Below, piece after piece: positions 1 to 11,769 of a stretch of DNA of 64,000 nt. Each line of letters begins with the position of its first letter. The first letter of the stretch is position 1. The stretch is taken from contig JAWQFJ010002863.1 in the NCBI GenBank assembly GCA_034096865.1, positions 72,107 through 136,106 of the forward strand, written 5' to 3'. The notes under the pieces are model-generated. The model made no database searches, was not told where the DNA came from, and saw only the letters and a list, made by a program, of their open reading frames with translations. A program made the translations under genes and the position numbers. This DNA comes from Theodoxus fluviatilis (Eukaryota; Mollusca; Gastropoda; Cycloneritida; Neritidae).

Positions 1-1178
1 TATTGGTGATGGTGGTGGTGGTGGCTGTGCTGATGGTGGTGGTGATGGTGGTGGTGATGGTGATGGTGGTGGCTGTGGTGATGGTGGTGGTGATGGTGGT
101 GGTGATGGTGGTCGTGATGGTGGTGGTGGTGGCTGTGGTGATGGTGGTGGTGATTGTGGTGGTGGTGGTGGTGGTGGCTGTGGTGATGGTGGTGGTGATG
201 GTGGTGGTGGTGGCTGTGGTGATGGTGGTGGTGATAGTGGTGGTGGTGGCTGTGGTGATGGTGGTGGTAGTAGTGGTAGTGGTGGTGGTGGTAGTGGTGG
301 TGGTGGTGGTAGTGGTGGTGGCTGTGGTGATGGTGGTGGAGATGGTGGTGGCGGTGGCGGCGGTGTTGATGGTGGTGGGACGGCGGCGGCGGCGGTGGCG
401 GTGGTATTGGTGGCAGTGGTGGTGGTGGTGGCTGTGGTGCTGATGGTGGTGGTGATGGCGGTGGTGGTGGTGGTGATGGTGGTGGCGGTGGTGATAATGG
501 TGGTGGTGGCGGTAGTGGTGGTGGCGATGGTGGTGGTGGTAGCGGTGGTGGTGGTGGTAGTGGTGGTGGCGATGGTGGTAGTGGTAGTGGTGGTGGTGGT
601 GGCTGTGGTGGTGGTGGTGGTGGTGATGGTGGTGGTAGTGGTGGTGGTGGTGGTGGAGGTGGTGGTGGTGGTGGAGGTGGTGGTGGTGGTGGTGGTGGTG
701 GTGGTGTGGTGGTGGTGGTGGTGGTGGTGGTAGTAGTGGTAGTGGTGGTGGCGGTGGCGATGGTGGTAGTGGTGGTGGTGGTAGTGGGGGTGGTGGTGGT
801 GGTAGTGGTGGTGGCTGTGGTGATGGTGGTGGTGATGGTGGTGTCGGTGGCTGCGGTGTTGGTGGTGGTGGTGGCGGTGGAGGTGGTGGTGGTGATGGCT
901 GTGGTGATGGTGGTAGTGATGGTGGTGGTGGGGATGGCGGTGGTTGTGGTGGTGGTGGTGGTGGTGGTGGTGGTGGTGGTGGTGGTGGTGGCAGTGGTGG
1001 TAGTGGTGGTGGTGGTGGTGGCGGTTGCGGTGGTGGTGGTAGTGGTGGTGGAGTTGGTGGTGGTGGTGGTGGTGGTGGTGGTGGTGGCAGTGGTGGTAGT
1101 GCTGGTGGTGGTGGTAGTGGTGGTGGCGGTTGCGGTGGTGGTGGTAGTGGTGGTGGTGTTGGTGGTGGTGGTGGTGGC

Positions 1179-1210
<32 letters not shown>

Positions 1211-1226
1211 TGGCGGTGGAAAAAGG
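1..1226. repeat. Imperfect (GGT)n trinucleotide repeat tract
   Basis: About 1.2 kb made almost entirely of GGT/GTG triplets, with scattered GAT, GCT, GGC, AGT and GTT variants, running off the left edge. Interruptions become fewer towards the right (long pure stretches near 640-720 and 950-990). Long open frames exist in it on both strands, encoding runs of Val, Gly or Trp. They follow from the triplet period and the absence of TA-type stops, not from selection on a protein. I see no flanking coding sequence, splice site or start context, so I treat it as non-coding low-complexity DNA. Confidence 0.9.
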
Positions 1227-4200
1227 CATGGCAGTGATTGCAGTGGTTAAAGTGGTGATGACAATGACAGTAGTGTTGGCGATAGTACACGGTACGAGTT
1301 TGTTTTTAATCAAACATCAGACGACACCGTGACGTGAAGAATGTAATCCCTCTCTTCTGCATCTGTCTCCACGCATGGAGAGACGGGGATGCTTTTGCAA
1401 ATGACGAGGCTTTCATTGAGACCAAAAAAACCCACAGACTTTGATTTCCATGGCAACGAAGGAAGCCGACCCGCAAGCCTCTCGCTCCATTGGGGGATAA
1501 AACGCTGATTGCTGGAAACAGACTCGGGACTTGCATGGGACGTAAACCCGCTCTCCAAACCTAAGGACAGAGCAATTAAGGATGATGAAACGAGGCAAAC
1601 TACAGGAAGGGAAGGAAGGAAGGAATTTACGTCTCGAGATGCACAGAGGCATAAGCAGACTTACGACGAGTGCCCAGGAACTTCAAACGCTTGAAAGGGC
1701 TAATAGACCAAGATGTTGCTCCAAAGTCAACGAGCGCTGTCTTCTGATATAAAGTTGTGGCTTTAACCAGTCTTGGAACGCCCGCTTTGCTCCAGGAGAA
1801 CTGGACTCAGTGTTCTACCTTCGACAGAGATTAGTCTTGCACTAAGTGACTCCAGTGTTAACAGAACTGACCATGCTAATGTGTAGATTTTCGCCACCAT
1901 AAGTATTTTCTTCATGATATCACAAGTTTCCAGTTGATGACTAGTGAGTTAATTGTATCGGACACAGAGCAGTGCAAATAGCATTAAGAAAATAAGAATA
2001 CAAGTTCTTGATTGAGTGTTTTTCGGTGTACCTGGAAGTTGCATTGATGCTCTGAATGGTTCTTCCTCTTTCACAAACTTCTTTTATCCTTTTTTCCCCT
2101 GTAAAAAGACCTGTTATCAAAAGTGTGCATTTCGTTTGTTCGTTCCATCGTTTTTCAGATTGGTTGTATTTGATTGTTTTTATTTCTTTGTTTTGTCTTT
2201 GTTTGATGAAATAGGATATTAACTTTGTACTGCTTCATAAATGACCAAACTGACGTTGCTATTGCTTTTGCACGTGATCGATGTAATTTTGTAAAGAGTT
2301 GTCAGAACTAATAGACGACCTTGATCTCTAATAGTAGTTTGATCTCACTCTCACTCGTCAACATTTCGTTTACTGGTTCTTTTTCGGTTGTTGCATCGGT
2401 CATCAATGTTCCTACTTCAGAATAGCATTCGAGAGAATCGAGTTTCTTTCTATTTCTTCATTCCAGTCATGGCCGACAGTTTTTCTTGCGTGTTGCCCAT
2501 GACAACGCCATCAGAGCAATTTAAGCTGTCTGAATTGCCCTGGAGACTGGGAGCCCTAGATGTGACCCCCTGTGAAAGTGACTTGATTGGTTTGATTGAA
2601 GACGCGATTACCATTCTATTGCCCCCTTCGAGGCCTCTGTAGCGGTACCCTCAGTCCGTGAAGGGTTTGGCCAGGTCCAGCGGTCACACAGAGGACAGAG
2701 GAGAAGGACCCTGAGCCCTTGTCAATTCACCGCCTGTCAACCCGCCACCGGCGCCATTTCTTCACGGAATTCAAACCAGATACGCCAGTACCTCCCGCAG
2801 CTTGACGGATGTCAACTATAGAAATGGAATAGGAATAGGGAAACAAATGAAATTTCTTCCTGGAAATCAATGTGGAATAACAGTATTGTTATGTTTGTCT
2901 CTAAATTGCAGTAATCACAACGCCTTATAAAAGTATCGAGGACACACTGACCAAGTGGATAAGGCCTTTGAACACTGAATAATATTCTTATCTTTTTATG
3001 GAGTACTTTCGGATGCAGAACTGGCGTGGTGGTCCTTGATTGGCTAAGACGTCTTGCACGAGTTTCTGGCTACGACTTCATCTGAAGACGAGTGCTACGT
3101 TTGCTTGAAACTGCTTGGCATCGCTAACTGTACCAAGTGAATTACTTCTTCTGGCCATGATATCCGATCGCTCTCGCCTTCAACCTTAGAAGCCCTGATC
3201 CGCCGCCATCAGCTCTCACGAGTAAAGCTCCAGAGACAATCCCACTGTCCACAGTGCAGTGTCGGTGGCTCTGCTTACCAACGGTCGTTGAAAGGCTACG
3301 CTGTCTTTATGGGTCAGCGTGGTATCAGCACTTGCAGCACCTCCATGACGGAGAAGTACATGTCTACTGGGATTCCATCCTAGGGATGGCTGGCATAACG
3401 GTCACTTCATACGCGTTTATGTCTTGAAGCGCCTTTAACACTCCACGCTCGAAGAGGCGGGGGGATGGGGGTGGGGATGGGGGTGGCTACCTGCTATGCA
3501 GAGGTGTGCGCCTTAACGATTTTTCACCTGAGTAATCACATGGTACGTTTATGAACAAAAGTGGACACCAAATTACGATCTAGTATATTAGCGACAACAT
3601 TTCATATTTTCATTTATGTTTTGGTCTGATTTACATTTCATACCCTGGTTTGCTTATTATCCTTTTGTTCACTGCAGAGTGCAAGATCCAGGCGAGTTAT
3701 TCGGTGTCTCCTTTCCCCTCCCCCCTTCCCCCCTCATCTGCAGAAAGCCTTGACTACTAGCTTTTGGGACCTACCGTATACTTTTAGATGGAATACATGG
3801 ACATATGCCAGTGTTATTCGTACTATCCTTGGGACGTGCGACGCTAATCTTTCTCGGTTTTCACATGCACTTTCTATCTTCAAAGGTGAGGCGAACTGAT
3901 GAAAATTGAGCACTACCCCCCTTAAGAATCAAAGATTTGCAGTCACCAGAGAGCGAAAGTCAAACCCACAGGACATAGCCTACGAAGGTTAGGTGCATTT
4001 TGCACTGTAGTTATAGCAACGTATCAACGGTGACAGCTCGATTCCCAGTCCTATATTCCAGTGTTTCCTCACCACTCCATGCAGAGGAGTGAAGACCCAG
4101 CTGGGGCCATTTGTCCCAGCTTGACAGCAAAGAGAAGCGAGAGGGTGCCAGAGAGTGACCAGAACCTCTGGAGAGTGGTGGATCCCTGCCAGGGTGGGAC

Positions 4201-5454
4201 AGGAAAGTGAGGGGGAACGGAGGGGGGAGGGGGAGACCTGTCAGAACTGACATGGGTTACGGTGCCGAGGCGGACGGCTGCCTGCTTCTCAGTCTGGCCC
4301 GCACCCCCAGAGTTGATGTCTCTGACCATCCACGCATGAAGAGTGTCGACCCGCATCAGAACTTCTCAGTTTGTTCCCTTCCCCTACGCTCCCACCCTTC
4401 TCCCCCTCGGCCCAAACTTATGGCTCCTGGCTGTTCGCTACTGTCAGCTCAGGAGAGGGCATACTAAAGCCGCGGAAGGAAGCTCTCAAAGTTGTCGGTG
4501 GCCTTGAACCATGTTGAGGCTCAGTGCACTGTAGCGGAGGGTTACGAGAGAACATTATTCAGTCTTTGCTGGCGGGGAGAAAAAACAACAGTGATTGTAT
4601 CAGCGATCGGGTTGAACGCGCCGAGAATACTAAAACACCCCAATAATTGAATTCGGTACTTTCTCTCACTATGTAACAGCCACAAAACACAGTTTGCAAC
4701 GCTTGAGTTTTTCCACCAGCTGACAAGCGGGCAACGAGGCACCGACAGTGGCGTGCAAACCGACGCCCTGAGCAGATGAATGGACAATCGGGGACCGTGT
4801 CAGCCGTTCTGGGGATCAGGTTGTCGTGTAGGTAGGGGGCGCTGACTGCCGTGCCAACAGCCAATTAAAGGCAGCCGTCAGCGAGTTAAGGACCCCCAGG
4901 GATAAGGGTCCCACTGCTCAAGCCGCAGTAGAGGGACCGAGGCAAGCTCTATGGGCCAGGGATTCTGAGCAGCTCTGGGGCAAATCAAGTCTTCGACAGC
5001 AGCTCCCGTGGCTCCACACTCGGTGCCCCCTCCCCCCCCCCCCCCCCCTCCCGATCGAAGTGCGGGTGCAGGGATTAGACAAATAATGGAGAGTCATTGG
5101 ATGAACTGGGTCGGGGCGCGAGGGGTCCCCTGGAAGGGGCTTGTCATCGAGCCTGATGGATGGCGGTCTCGATCAGATCAGAGGTAAGGCATGCCCTCCA
5201 TTGACAAGGCGGTCATATTTCAGCGTACCTCCTCCGCTGACCTTTCCCTTTTCTATTCTTTTTAATTTCATGCCATGTCCCTGACTCCAAAGGAATAAAT
5301 CCTGCCCCTTTCCCCCCCCCCCCCCCCCCAAAAAAAAAAAAAACAAACAACAAAACAAAAGCACTATTCATGGTAATGGGTAAAAGTGAGTTTGAGTTAT
5401 TGGCAAAATTTTGGTTCCTTTCTTCTAAATAAGGTTAGACTTATATCGGCTAAC

Positions 5455-5458
<4 letters not shown>
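1227..5458. other. Unassigned unique DNA, no gene seen
   Basis: Mixed-composition sequence without a convincing coding region. Short open frames (for example 2388-2642 and 4011-4356) have no recognisable domain and no matching splice signals. Local low-complexity spots are a G-rich stretch near 3459-3485, a run of about 20 C at 5029-5048, and a C-run directly followed by an A-run at about 5312-5342. Confidence 0.6.

Positions 5459-5540
<82 letters not shown>
5459..5540. repeat. (GA)n microsatellite
   Basis: About 40 uninterrupted GA dinucleotides flanked by ordinary unique sequence. Confidence 0.95.
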
Positions 5541-5542
<2 letters not shown>

Positions 5543-6073
5543 GTACGCAGTGACAGAAATTCTAAAATTCTATCCCCGTCCATTCGCTCAGACGGTTTTC
5601 AATGCATCATTTGTAGTCGCAAAATAGTTGTCTCTAATGGTGCTCAAAAAGGTTTACAATAAACTGATTCTTCATCTATCAAAGACGACGTCGTATGTTC
5701 CAAATAGATCATATAAAACCTCCCGGGAAAAACTTTAAAGTTTTCTTTTATCTCCAAATGTTTCCATATTCCTCGGTTGTTGTGCTGACTAGTAAAAGAG
5801 CAAAAAAGAAAAAGACAGCGCACACACTTCTTGGATGTCCGTCGCGGGCGACGATGACCTCAGTTACTCCGAAGGTGGGATTGCAGCCTAAACTGCGATG
5901 CTGATGAGCGACCGCACTCCGGGCATGCAACAGCAGTAGTAGGTCCAACCTCCTTTCTTTACGGGCAGCACGCTTGCTGTCCAATCTCTGCAGGCGCCGC
6001 TCCTCAAAAGTCGTTACACCCTGGGCAGTCGCCGAGCGCCAGGTGCTATCGTCCCCAACCAGGGACTCCAAGC
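5541..6073. other. Unassigned unique DNA
   Basis: No recognisable gene. Open frames continuing from here into the neighbouring CA array on both strands are extensions of the repeat. Confidence 0.6.
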
Positions 6074-6292
6074 GCGCACACACACACACACACACACACA
6101 CGCACGCACACATACACGCACGCACACACACACACACACCCACACACACACACACACGCACACGCACGCACACACACACACACACGCACGCACACACACA
6201 CATACACGCACGCACACACACGCACGCACACACACATACACGCACGCACGTACGCACGCACGTGCGCACGCACGTACACACACATACACAAA
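6074..6292. repeat. (CA)n / (CACG)n compound microsatellite
   Basis: Alternating purine-pyrimidine tract of CA units mixed with GCAC/CGCA units, about 220 bp long. CpG-containing units cluster towards the right. It is open in several frames on both strands (Cys-Val or Thr-His repeats), which reflects the dinucleotide period. Confidence 0.95.
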
Positions 6293-9200
6293 CGCTCATA
6301 CAGCATGCTGGAGTCACTTGTGCCCTAATCGAATCTAAGCTATTGTTGACTTTGCAATTTGTTGGAAAGTACGCTTTGCTCGATGACGTAATTTGAAGAT
6401 AGACAGAATTTGTTGAGCTCATGTGTTCTTAGTATAATGTAGCCACAAATCAAAGCAACAAAAGGACGCAATACAAAATCAGTAAAGAAAAGTTGGAGCA
6501 AATTTGTCTAAAAGGAATGCAAATTATCCTACCAGTCAGTCGAAAACGACAAAAAGGAACTGAAGCAGCAAACAGCATTAATCAGAAGATTTTTAAAAAT
6601 TACTCCCTTGCTTTGAGAGAATCGATGTACAACATTTTAGTCGCGATTACTATGAATTTTCCGAGCTGTGAAATTAATCCCTTCAAGTTCCAACATGTCA
6701 CAATTGTACGTACCGGTGCGGACGTAGTTTGGTCATGAATGTGAATCTTCCTTTCGTGAAATAACACCTTTAATCAAATAGCGTTAACACTGCAAGATGC
6801 AGCGTACTTTGCATGACTCACTTCAGGAGCGTAAGAGTCCACTGACCCCAGAACCCATGACAAGAGTACATGTGCATGCCTCGTCGGCAGCCCCCAGGCC
6901 AGAGCTACAATGGAAAGCGCGATATGACACCCAGTCTTTGTCCGCGAAGGCTAATGAAGTAATCCTGCAGGAGGAAATGAGCTGCCAGAGACGAGACATT
7001 CCTATGGCTGACAAGGTGCTTATTACATGGTCTCTTTGAACACCAATCACTCTTGCACGCACACAAATGACAGCGATCCTATCCGTTGCCGTTGCACGCC
7101 TCCCTCGATGGAGGGGATGAGACCAAGCTGTCGCCACAAGGGATAGAGCGAGCCTCCAATGACATAAGGCAGAATACATGGATTAATCTGGACGGCCCAC
7201 ATTAGGCCTGCACGTCAGAAAGACAGACGAAAATAGCAGGCGTGCGCGAGAAAGAAAGCCACCAAATACACTCTCCTCGCATTCTGGAATACTACATTAC
7301 CGGAAGACATTCATTTTGCAGCCGCCTACTGTGGTATTTCATCACCACAAGTGAAAGAGAGTTTTCCCCCTGCTGCAGCATGTTGATTAATGGTCGCACT
7401 GTATCCAATAACGTGACAACACGACGAAAAGCTGAATGAAAACGAGGCAGATTCATGTGTATGTATATACACAAAGTGAAGAGCATACCGTTTCGATGGA
7501 TGGCACAAGGGATGTCGCAATTACATCTGGAAACAAAGCCATCTTTGTGTTAGCTAACTATATTTTGGAATGCATATGCATAATGTCTGATGCAATTTTT
7601 AAAACTTTCATATCAGTACAAGATGTGATGATGTGCACAACTGACAGGTAAGTAATTAGCAAGACGTTCTGCATGCAACCCAGGCAAGGTGTTGAATTCC
7701 TAAGCCAGCTAAAATGTCCTTGGTGGCCAGACAGACAACTGCAGCACGCTATCGATTGAACCACATGAGAAGGTGTCTGCAAAACACTCATCACAGACTC
7801 CAGCTCATGAAATAAGGACGCTGACCTACAGTCGATATACGCCGAGTCCATCTGCCCTAAATGGGTGACGCATATATACAATTGCTACAAGAATACATCA
7901 TATCTGTGCCGTTTCTGGCCTTGTGAAACTGTGTAGCAATATAAGAGTTTGAAGTGATCGTTAAAGAAAATACAACTTTAAAACCTGCCTCACAAGACAC
8001 TCCCAGTGAGATGACCTAGTACGTTTTGCGTAAAGATATTTGGAACTATGTTAGCATGCACAAGCATTCTCTTAAATGAATGAAGACACCTCGTGCACAA
8101 AAATCCAAAACAACGCTGCCATTGCTACAGTGCATGATTCCACTGCAATATGTTTCATTCTGTGTTGCATGTCATCATCATCGTCGTCGTCGTCGTTGTC
8201 TATTCTGAAAGAGGATGGCGTAGCTGTCCAAGCAGCGTCTGTTGTGGCTAAGCTGGAAGACAGACAAGCCTTAGTTTGTTGTTGTTGTTGTTTATTTGTT
8301 TCTTTCCCTGACACTGCCTGGGAAACTACTACTCCCGAATTGGATTCTGCAGCCCCACGATAAACTATTCCCGAGCCCAGCAACTGAAGTTCAGATCCAA
8401 TGGTTCTTCAGAATAGCCACTACTACTATGCTAAATAAGTGTCATGCTTCCATAGCAAATAAGCAACTATGTAGGTGGCATGTTTTATTCAACAGTGCAG
8501 TACAAATATAGTACACGTCTTTCAATGTATCTATTTATCGATTCAAATTATGCTGATTGCCATTAACAACTCATTATGTGATAAAATCATGAGAACAAAA
8601 TTGCACACTGGTCATTACTTGTGAATGACTGTGGTGAGCCAATATGCAAAGTTGAACTTCTGAAGTAAAAGATGGTGATTTCGCCACCTTTTTCTTCGGT
8701 TTTAACAGCAACATATATGATATTTTCCACGTGCTCACAACGGGGTGTTTCTTCAGCGAGAATATGAATAAATGGAGTGAAACAAGTGTAACAGCAAATA
8801 TAATAAATACATATCTACCAATGTACAAACTGAACAAAGACAGTTAATGTCACGTTGTTTCCCGACCGCCGTAACTTTGCAAATATAAACAGCAGAGCAA
8901 ACCTACACAGCACTTCAGCGCGGTGTCAAAACCTCATGTGGATTCCTGGGACTAAAAGATGCAACAAGTCAAAGCATTTCTAGTCAACCAGTCACTGATA
9001 TCAAAACTTAAGCGCAGATTTTATTAAAGCCTCGCCTGATACAATTTTCTTACCCATGTCTACAATAATTACTGGCACAGTCATTGCATGCCCCAACAAC
9101 AACTAAAACCTTGAGGGAAATTCCACTGCCTATAACTACCCATTCTGGCCTATGACTCACTGTGCAGACGCAGCTGTTCTGAGAAACTCATGAAAACTCG

Positions 9201-9909
9201 CGTTAACTAACTTATTCTTTTACTGCAACGTCGACTAGAATAGTTCAGCGTCTATTGACAGATTTGCGTAAATTCGAACATATGTCTACTGACAGTGTGA
9301 ATAAGTGACGCACATCAGTGAGGGACAGACATTAACTGCAATGGTCACGACAAGGTGATGACAACGTAGCAATTGCGCGATTGCTGTGTCAAAGCCCCAC
9401 AGCACTACAAATACAAGCATTAAAAATCTGCAGGCGCTTCAAGGTGACCGTACCAACTACAGAAAGTAAGGTATTGTTCTCGTCAGAAAACATCTCGACA
9501 CGTGGTGCACAGCTACCTGTAAAATATAAATACCCGGTAAATCTACATTTTGGGATGATAATTTCCAAAAATAGTTATGAGGGTATTGTGACACAGTAGT
9601 CACACATGCTGAATGATACAGCGCTTAAGGAGAAATCGTGTTGGAGAGCACCATTGTTGAGAACAGATTCCCTTAGACAACCAGAAACAGCAATGTATCA
9701 ACCCATCCACTTGCACGGGGGAAAGTCTCACAAACCAGTTTCCCTACAACTAAACATATCAAGAGCAGATCACTATGTGTGAACACAAGAGATCTGCACT
9801 TTCCAGACACAAAATCAACCACGTCCATCCCAGAACGAGAATCCTGAAAGGGTGACGAACAAGTTCAGAAACCGGCCAATACATAGCAAGTGAGGAGGGA
9901 GGGTGCTTG
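6293..9909. other. Unassigned unique DNA downstream of GUCY1B1
   Basis: AT-leaning sequence with no convincing exon or transposon. Small triplet runs occur near 8170-8200 (TCA/TCG) and 8277-8292 (TTG). Open frames of 60-118 codons are scattered on both strands and none resembles a known family. Confidence 0.55.
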
Positions 9910-9926
9910 TGTCCACATGTAACAGT

Positions 9927-9932
9927 TTTATT
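9927..9932 (-). promoter_or_regulatory. Candidate poly(A) signal AATAAA for GUCY1B1
   Basis: Canonical hexamer on the minus strand about 455 bp beyond the GUCY1B1 stop codon. Hexamers of this type occur often by chance, so the assignment rests on position. Confidence 0.35.
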
Positions 9933-10211
9933 TTCATCACTTCTTCACCGGTCTACCAGTCTCATCATCTTGACCACATGTTCACCGAGGCTCTGATGCT
10001 CTGTCTTGGTTACAAGTCGTTCCAGCTCAGAGTCGAGTCGGTGTACGCAGTTGGAGAGTAATTCTGCAGTTCCTACTGGGCCATGTGGAAGACAAGTCAA
10101 CTATCTTTCTATGCCTGCAGCGATCCACACGGCGGCAGCGTGGTCGCGCATGGACCAGCACGCACGAAGGACTTCTTGCATGAGTGCTTACATGCAGGCC
10201 GGCAGGAGGCT

Positions 10212-10214
<3 letters not shown>

Positions 10215-10293
<79 letters not shown>
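10215..10293. repeat. (GT)n microsatellite
   Basis: About 39 pure TG units, followed by a G-run at about 10302-10316. It would lie in the 3' UTR of the minus-strand guanylate cyclase gene. Confidence 0.95.
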
Positions 10294-10294
<1 letters not shown>

Positions 10295-10387
10295 GGGGAA
10301 GGGGGGGGGGGGGGGGCATGTCGGGCCGATTTGGACTGAAATGTACCAGAATTGACCAAACTGGACCTGTCTATGGCGAGGGAGACC

Positions 10388-10562
10388 TCAAAGGTCGCAA
10401 GTAGAGGAATTTTTCTTCTGAGGCGAGCTGATGGCATTGGCCTTGGGGTCTCGTCTGCTGAGGAACCAACACTGCATGGGCTCCTTCTTGCCTTTCATGG
10501 CCACCGGCCCTCGGTACTTGAACTGGAACGTGGGGTCGTAGCATTCGGGTTTGTTCAGGCAC
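10388..10562 (-). CDS. GUCY1B1: Soluble guanylate cyclase beta-1 subunit, last coding exon
   Basis: Last coding exon of the haem-containing beta-1 subunit, which pairs with an alpha subunit to make cytosolic cGMP in response to nitric oxide. The minus strand shows an acceptor (polypyrimidine ending TTCAG) at 10563. One base then completes the Arg codon split from the previous exon, followed by 57 residues and TGA at 10390-10388. The exon carries the conserved beta-1 end of the catalytic domain: [23 protein letters not shown] and WFLSRR. A 20-residue hydrophilic tail follows, ending in STCDL. Seen directly: frame, junction and motifs. From family knowledge: the KGK(K)EPM-WFLSR ending separates beta-1 from alpha subunits. 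The tail beyond WFLSR is poorly conserved in the family, so its exact end is less certain than the core. Confidence 0.93.
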
Positions 10563-10592
10563 CTGAAGCACACAGACCAAAGAATAAAGATG

Positions 10593-10852
10593 TGCGTGTG
10601 GGTATGTGTGTGTGCGCGCGCGCGCATGTGTGTGTATGTGCGTGTATGTGTGTGCGTGCGTGTGTGCGCGTGCATGTGTGCGCGCGCGCATGTGTGCGCG
10701 TGTATGTGTATGTGTGTGTGATTGTATGTGTGTATGTGCGTGTATGTGTGTGTGTTTGTGCGTGCGTATGTGTGTGTGTACATGTGTGTGTGTGTACATG
10801 CGTGTGTGTGCACGCGTCAGTGTGTGTGTGTGCAAGTGTGTGTGTATGTGTA

Positions 10853-10899
<47 letters not shown>
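10593..10899. repeat. (GT)n / (GCGT)n imperfect microsatellite
   Basis: About 300 bp of alternating TG with many GCGC, TATG and CATG interruptions, becoming pure TG at the right end (about 10857-10897). It lies only about 30 bp upstream of the last GUCY1B1 exon in transcript sense. Confidence 0.95.
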
Positions 10900-11130
10900 A
10901 GGGTTAATAAATACTGAAATTAAAGGATGGTCTGCAGGATTACTATCTTGGAGGAATTGAAGCCCAACAAGAACTACTCGATTCCTTCCAGGGTAAAAGT
11001 ATTATGTTGTAGTGAGCTTTTTCGAAAACAACCCCTTTGCTGCTTAGGGGCTAAGAACAGACGCAATTCGTAAATGGCGAATAACAAGGGAAATCGAACG
11101 TGACTTGCTCTTAAACTCTCATCAGCTCTA

Positions 11131-11455
11131 GAGATGTTGTAGTATTAAAGCCTTATAAAGTCTACTTCGTACTGCTCGCAATCGTGAAAAGCAGAAAGCT
11201 GAAGTGGTATGGTCACGTGTCAAGAGGCAGTGGGCTGGCCAAGACCATCCTGCAAGGTACCGTACCAGGTGGGAGAAGGAGAGGCAGGCAGAGAAAGAGG
11301 TGGGAAGACAACATCAAAGAGTGGACAGGCTTGACCTTTGCTGACTCACAGCGAGCCAGAGAGGAGAGAGATCGATGGAGGAAGATTGTCCGAAGTCATC
11401 AGTGGTGCCTCAACAGCCCATCTCAGGGTTAAGATACTGAACTGAACTGAACTGA
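11131..11455 (+). mobile_element. 3' end of a non-LTR retrotransposon with (ACTGA)n tail
   Basis: The frame ending at 11432 (open from at least 11184) encodes the C-terminal piece typical of many invertebrate LINE ORF2 proteins: RKLKWYGHVSR, GLAKTILQGTV, GGRRRGRQRKRWEDNI, then EWTGL...SQRA and W-K. After the TAA stop come only a few bases and then four perfect ACTGA units (11436-11455), as expected for a short 3' UTR plus a simple-sequence tail. The 5' portion is missing, which is usual for LINE insertions. It sits in the last intron of GUCY1B1, antisense to the gene. The exact clade is not decided here. Confidence 0.8.
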
Positions 11456-11614
11456 AAGTCTACTCGGGCTAATGGGCCATATAGCCTCATTCGTTCATTC
11501 ACCCATTCATTCGTTCATTCATTTATTTTCTAAATACAATTCGCAACAGTGAGCCTCAAACTTCGGAAGGGAGCTGCTAAACTCCAACGAGGACGTCCTG
11601 TTTGCGGCCCTCAC

Positions 11615-11769
11615 CTGTAGGCGTCCTCTGAGACGTTGATGCGTCCTTTCTCCCCCGTGGTCTCCGTGCGGGACGTCAGGTTGACGGTGTTGCCGAAGAG
11701 ACAGTAGCGTGGCATGCGCTTGCCTATGACTCCTGTCACCACCTCGCCTGAGTGGATCCCAATGGTGAT
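11615..11769 (-). CDS. GUCY1B1: Soluble guanylate cyclase beta-1 subunit, penultimate coding exon
   Basis: The exon follows a CAG acceptor (11772-11770) in phase 0 and ends with AG|GTGAGG, splitting an Arg codon. It encodes 51 complete residues: [16 protein letters not shown], then [18 protein letters not shown], then [17 protein letters not shown]. This is the most conserved part of the class III cyclase catalytic domain. By alignment with vertebrate beta-1, the Cys of RYC is the guanine-recognition residue, and the Asn and Arg of NTVNLTSR are the residues that stabilise the transition state. All three are present, so the exon shows no sign of decay. The TGEKG-INVSE stretch and the absence of the alpha-subunit pattern argue for beta-1. 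Confidence 0.95.

Larger units (their letters stand above)
9910..10387 (-). other. GUCY1B1: Probable 3' UTR of GUCY1B1
   Basis: Sequence downstream (minus strand) of the stop codon of the guanylate cyclase gene. It contains a (CA)n tract in transcript sense at 10215-10293 and ends near a candidate poly(A) signal, AATAAA on the minus strand at 9927-9932. The extent is inferred from that signal only; no transcript evidence is available. Confidence 0.35.
10563..11614 (-). other. GUCY1B1: Last intron of GUCY1B1
   Basis: A 1052-bp intron with GTGAGG donor at the 11614 side and CAG acceptor at 10563. It interrupts an Arg codon after its second base. It contains a long GT-rich microsatellite and, in the opposite orientation to the gene, the 3' end of a non-LTR retrotransposon. 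Confidence 0.85.

Noticed and set aside
3..1332. Long open frames encoding poly-Val/Gly/Trp in the GGT tract
   Set aside because: They are produced by the triplet repeat, occur in several frames, and have no start context, splice sites or conserved flanks.
2938..2985. Serine/leucine tRNA-like start (ccaagtggataaggc)
   Set aside because: No B box and no acceptor stem could be found.
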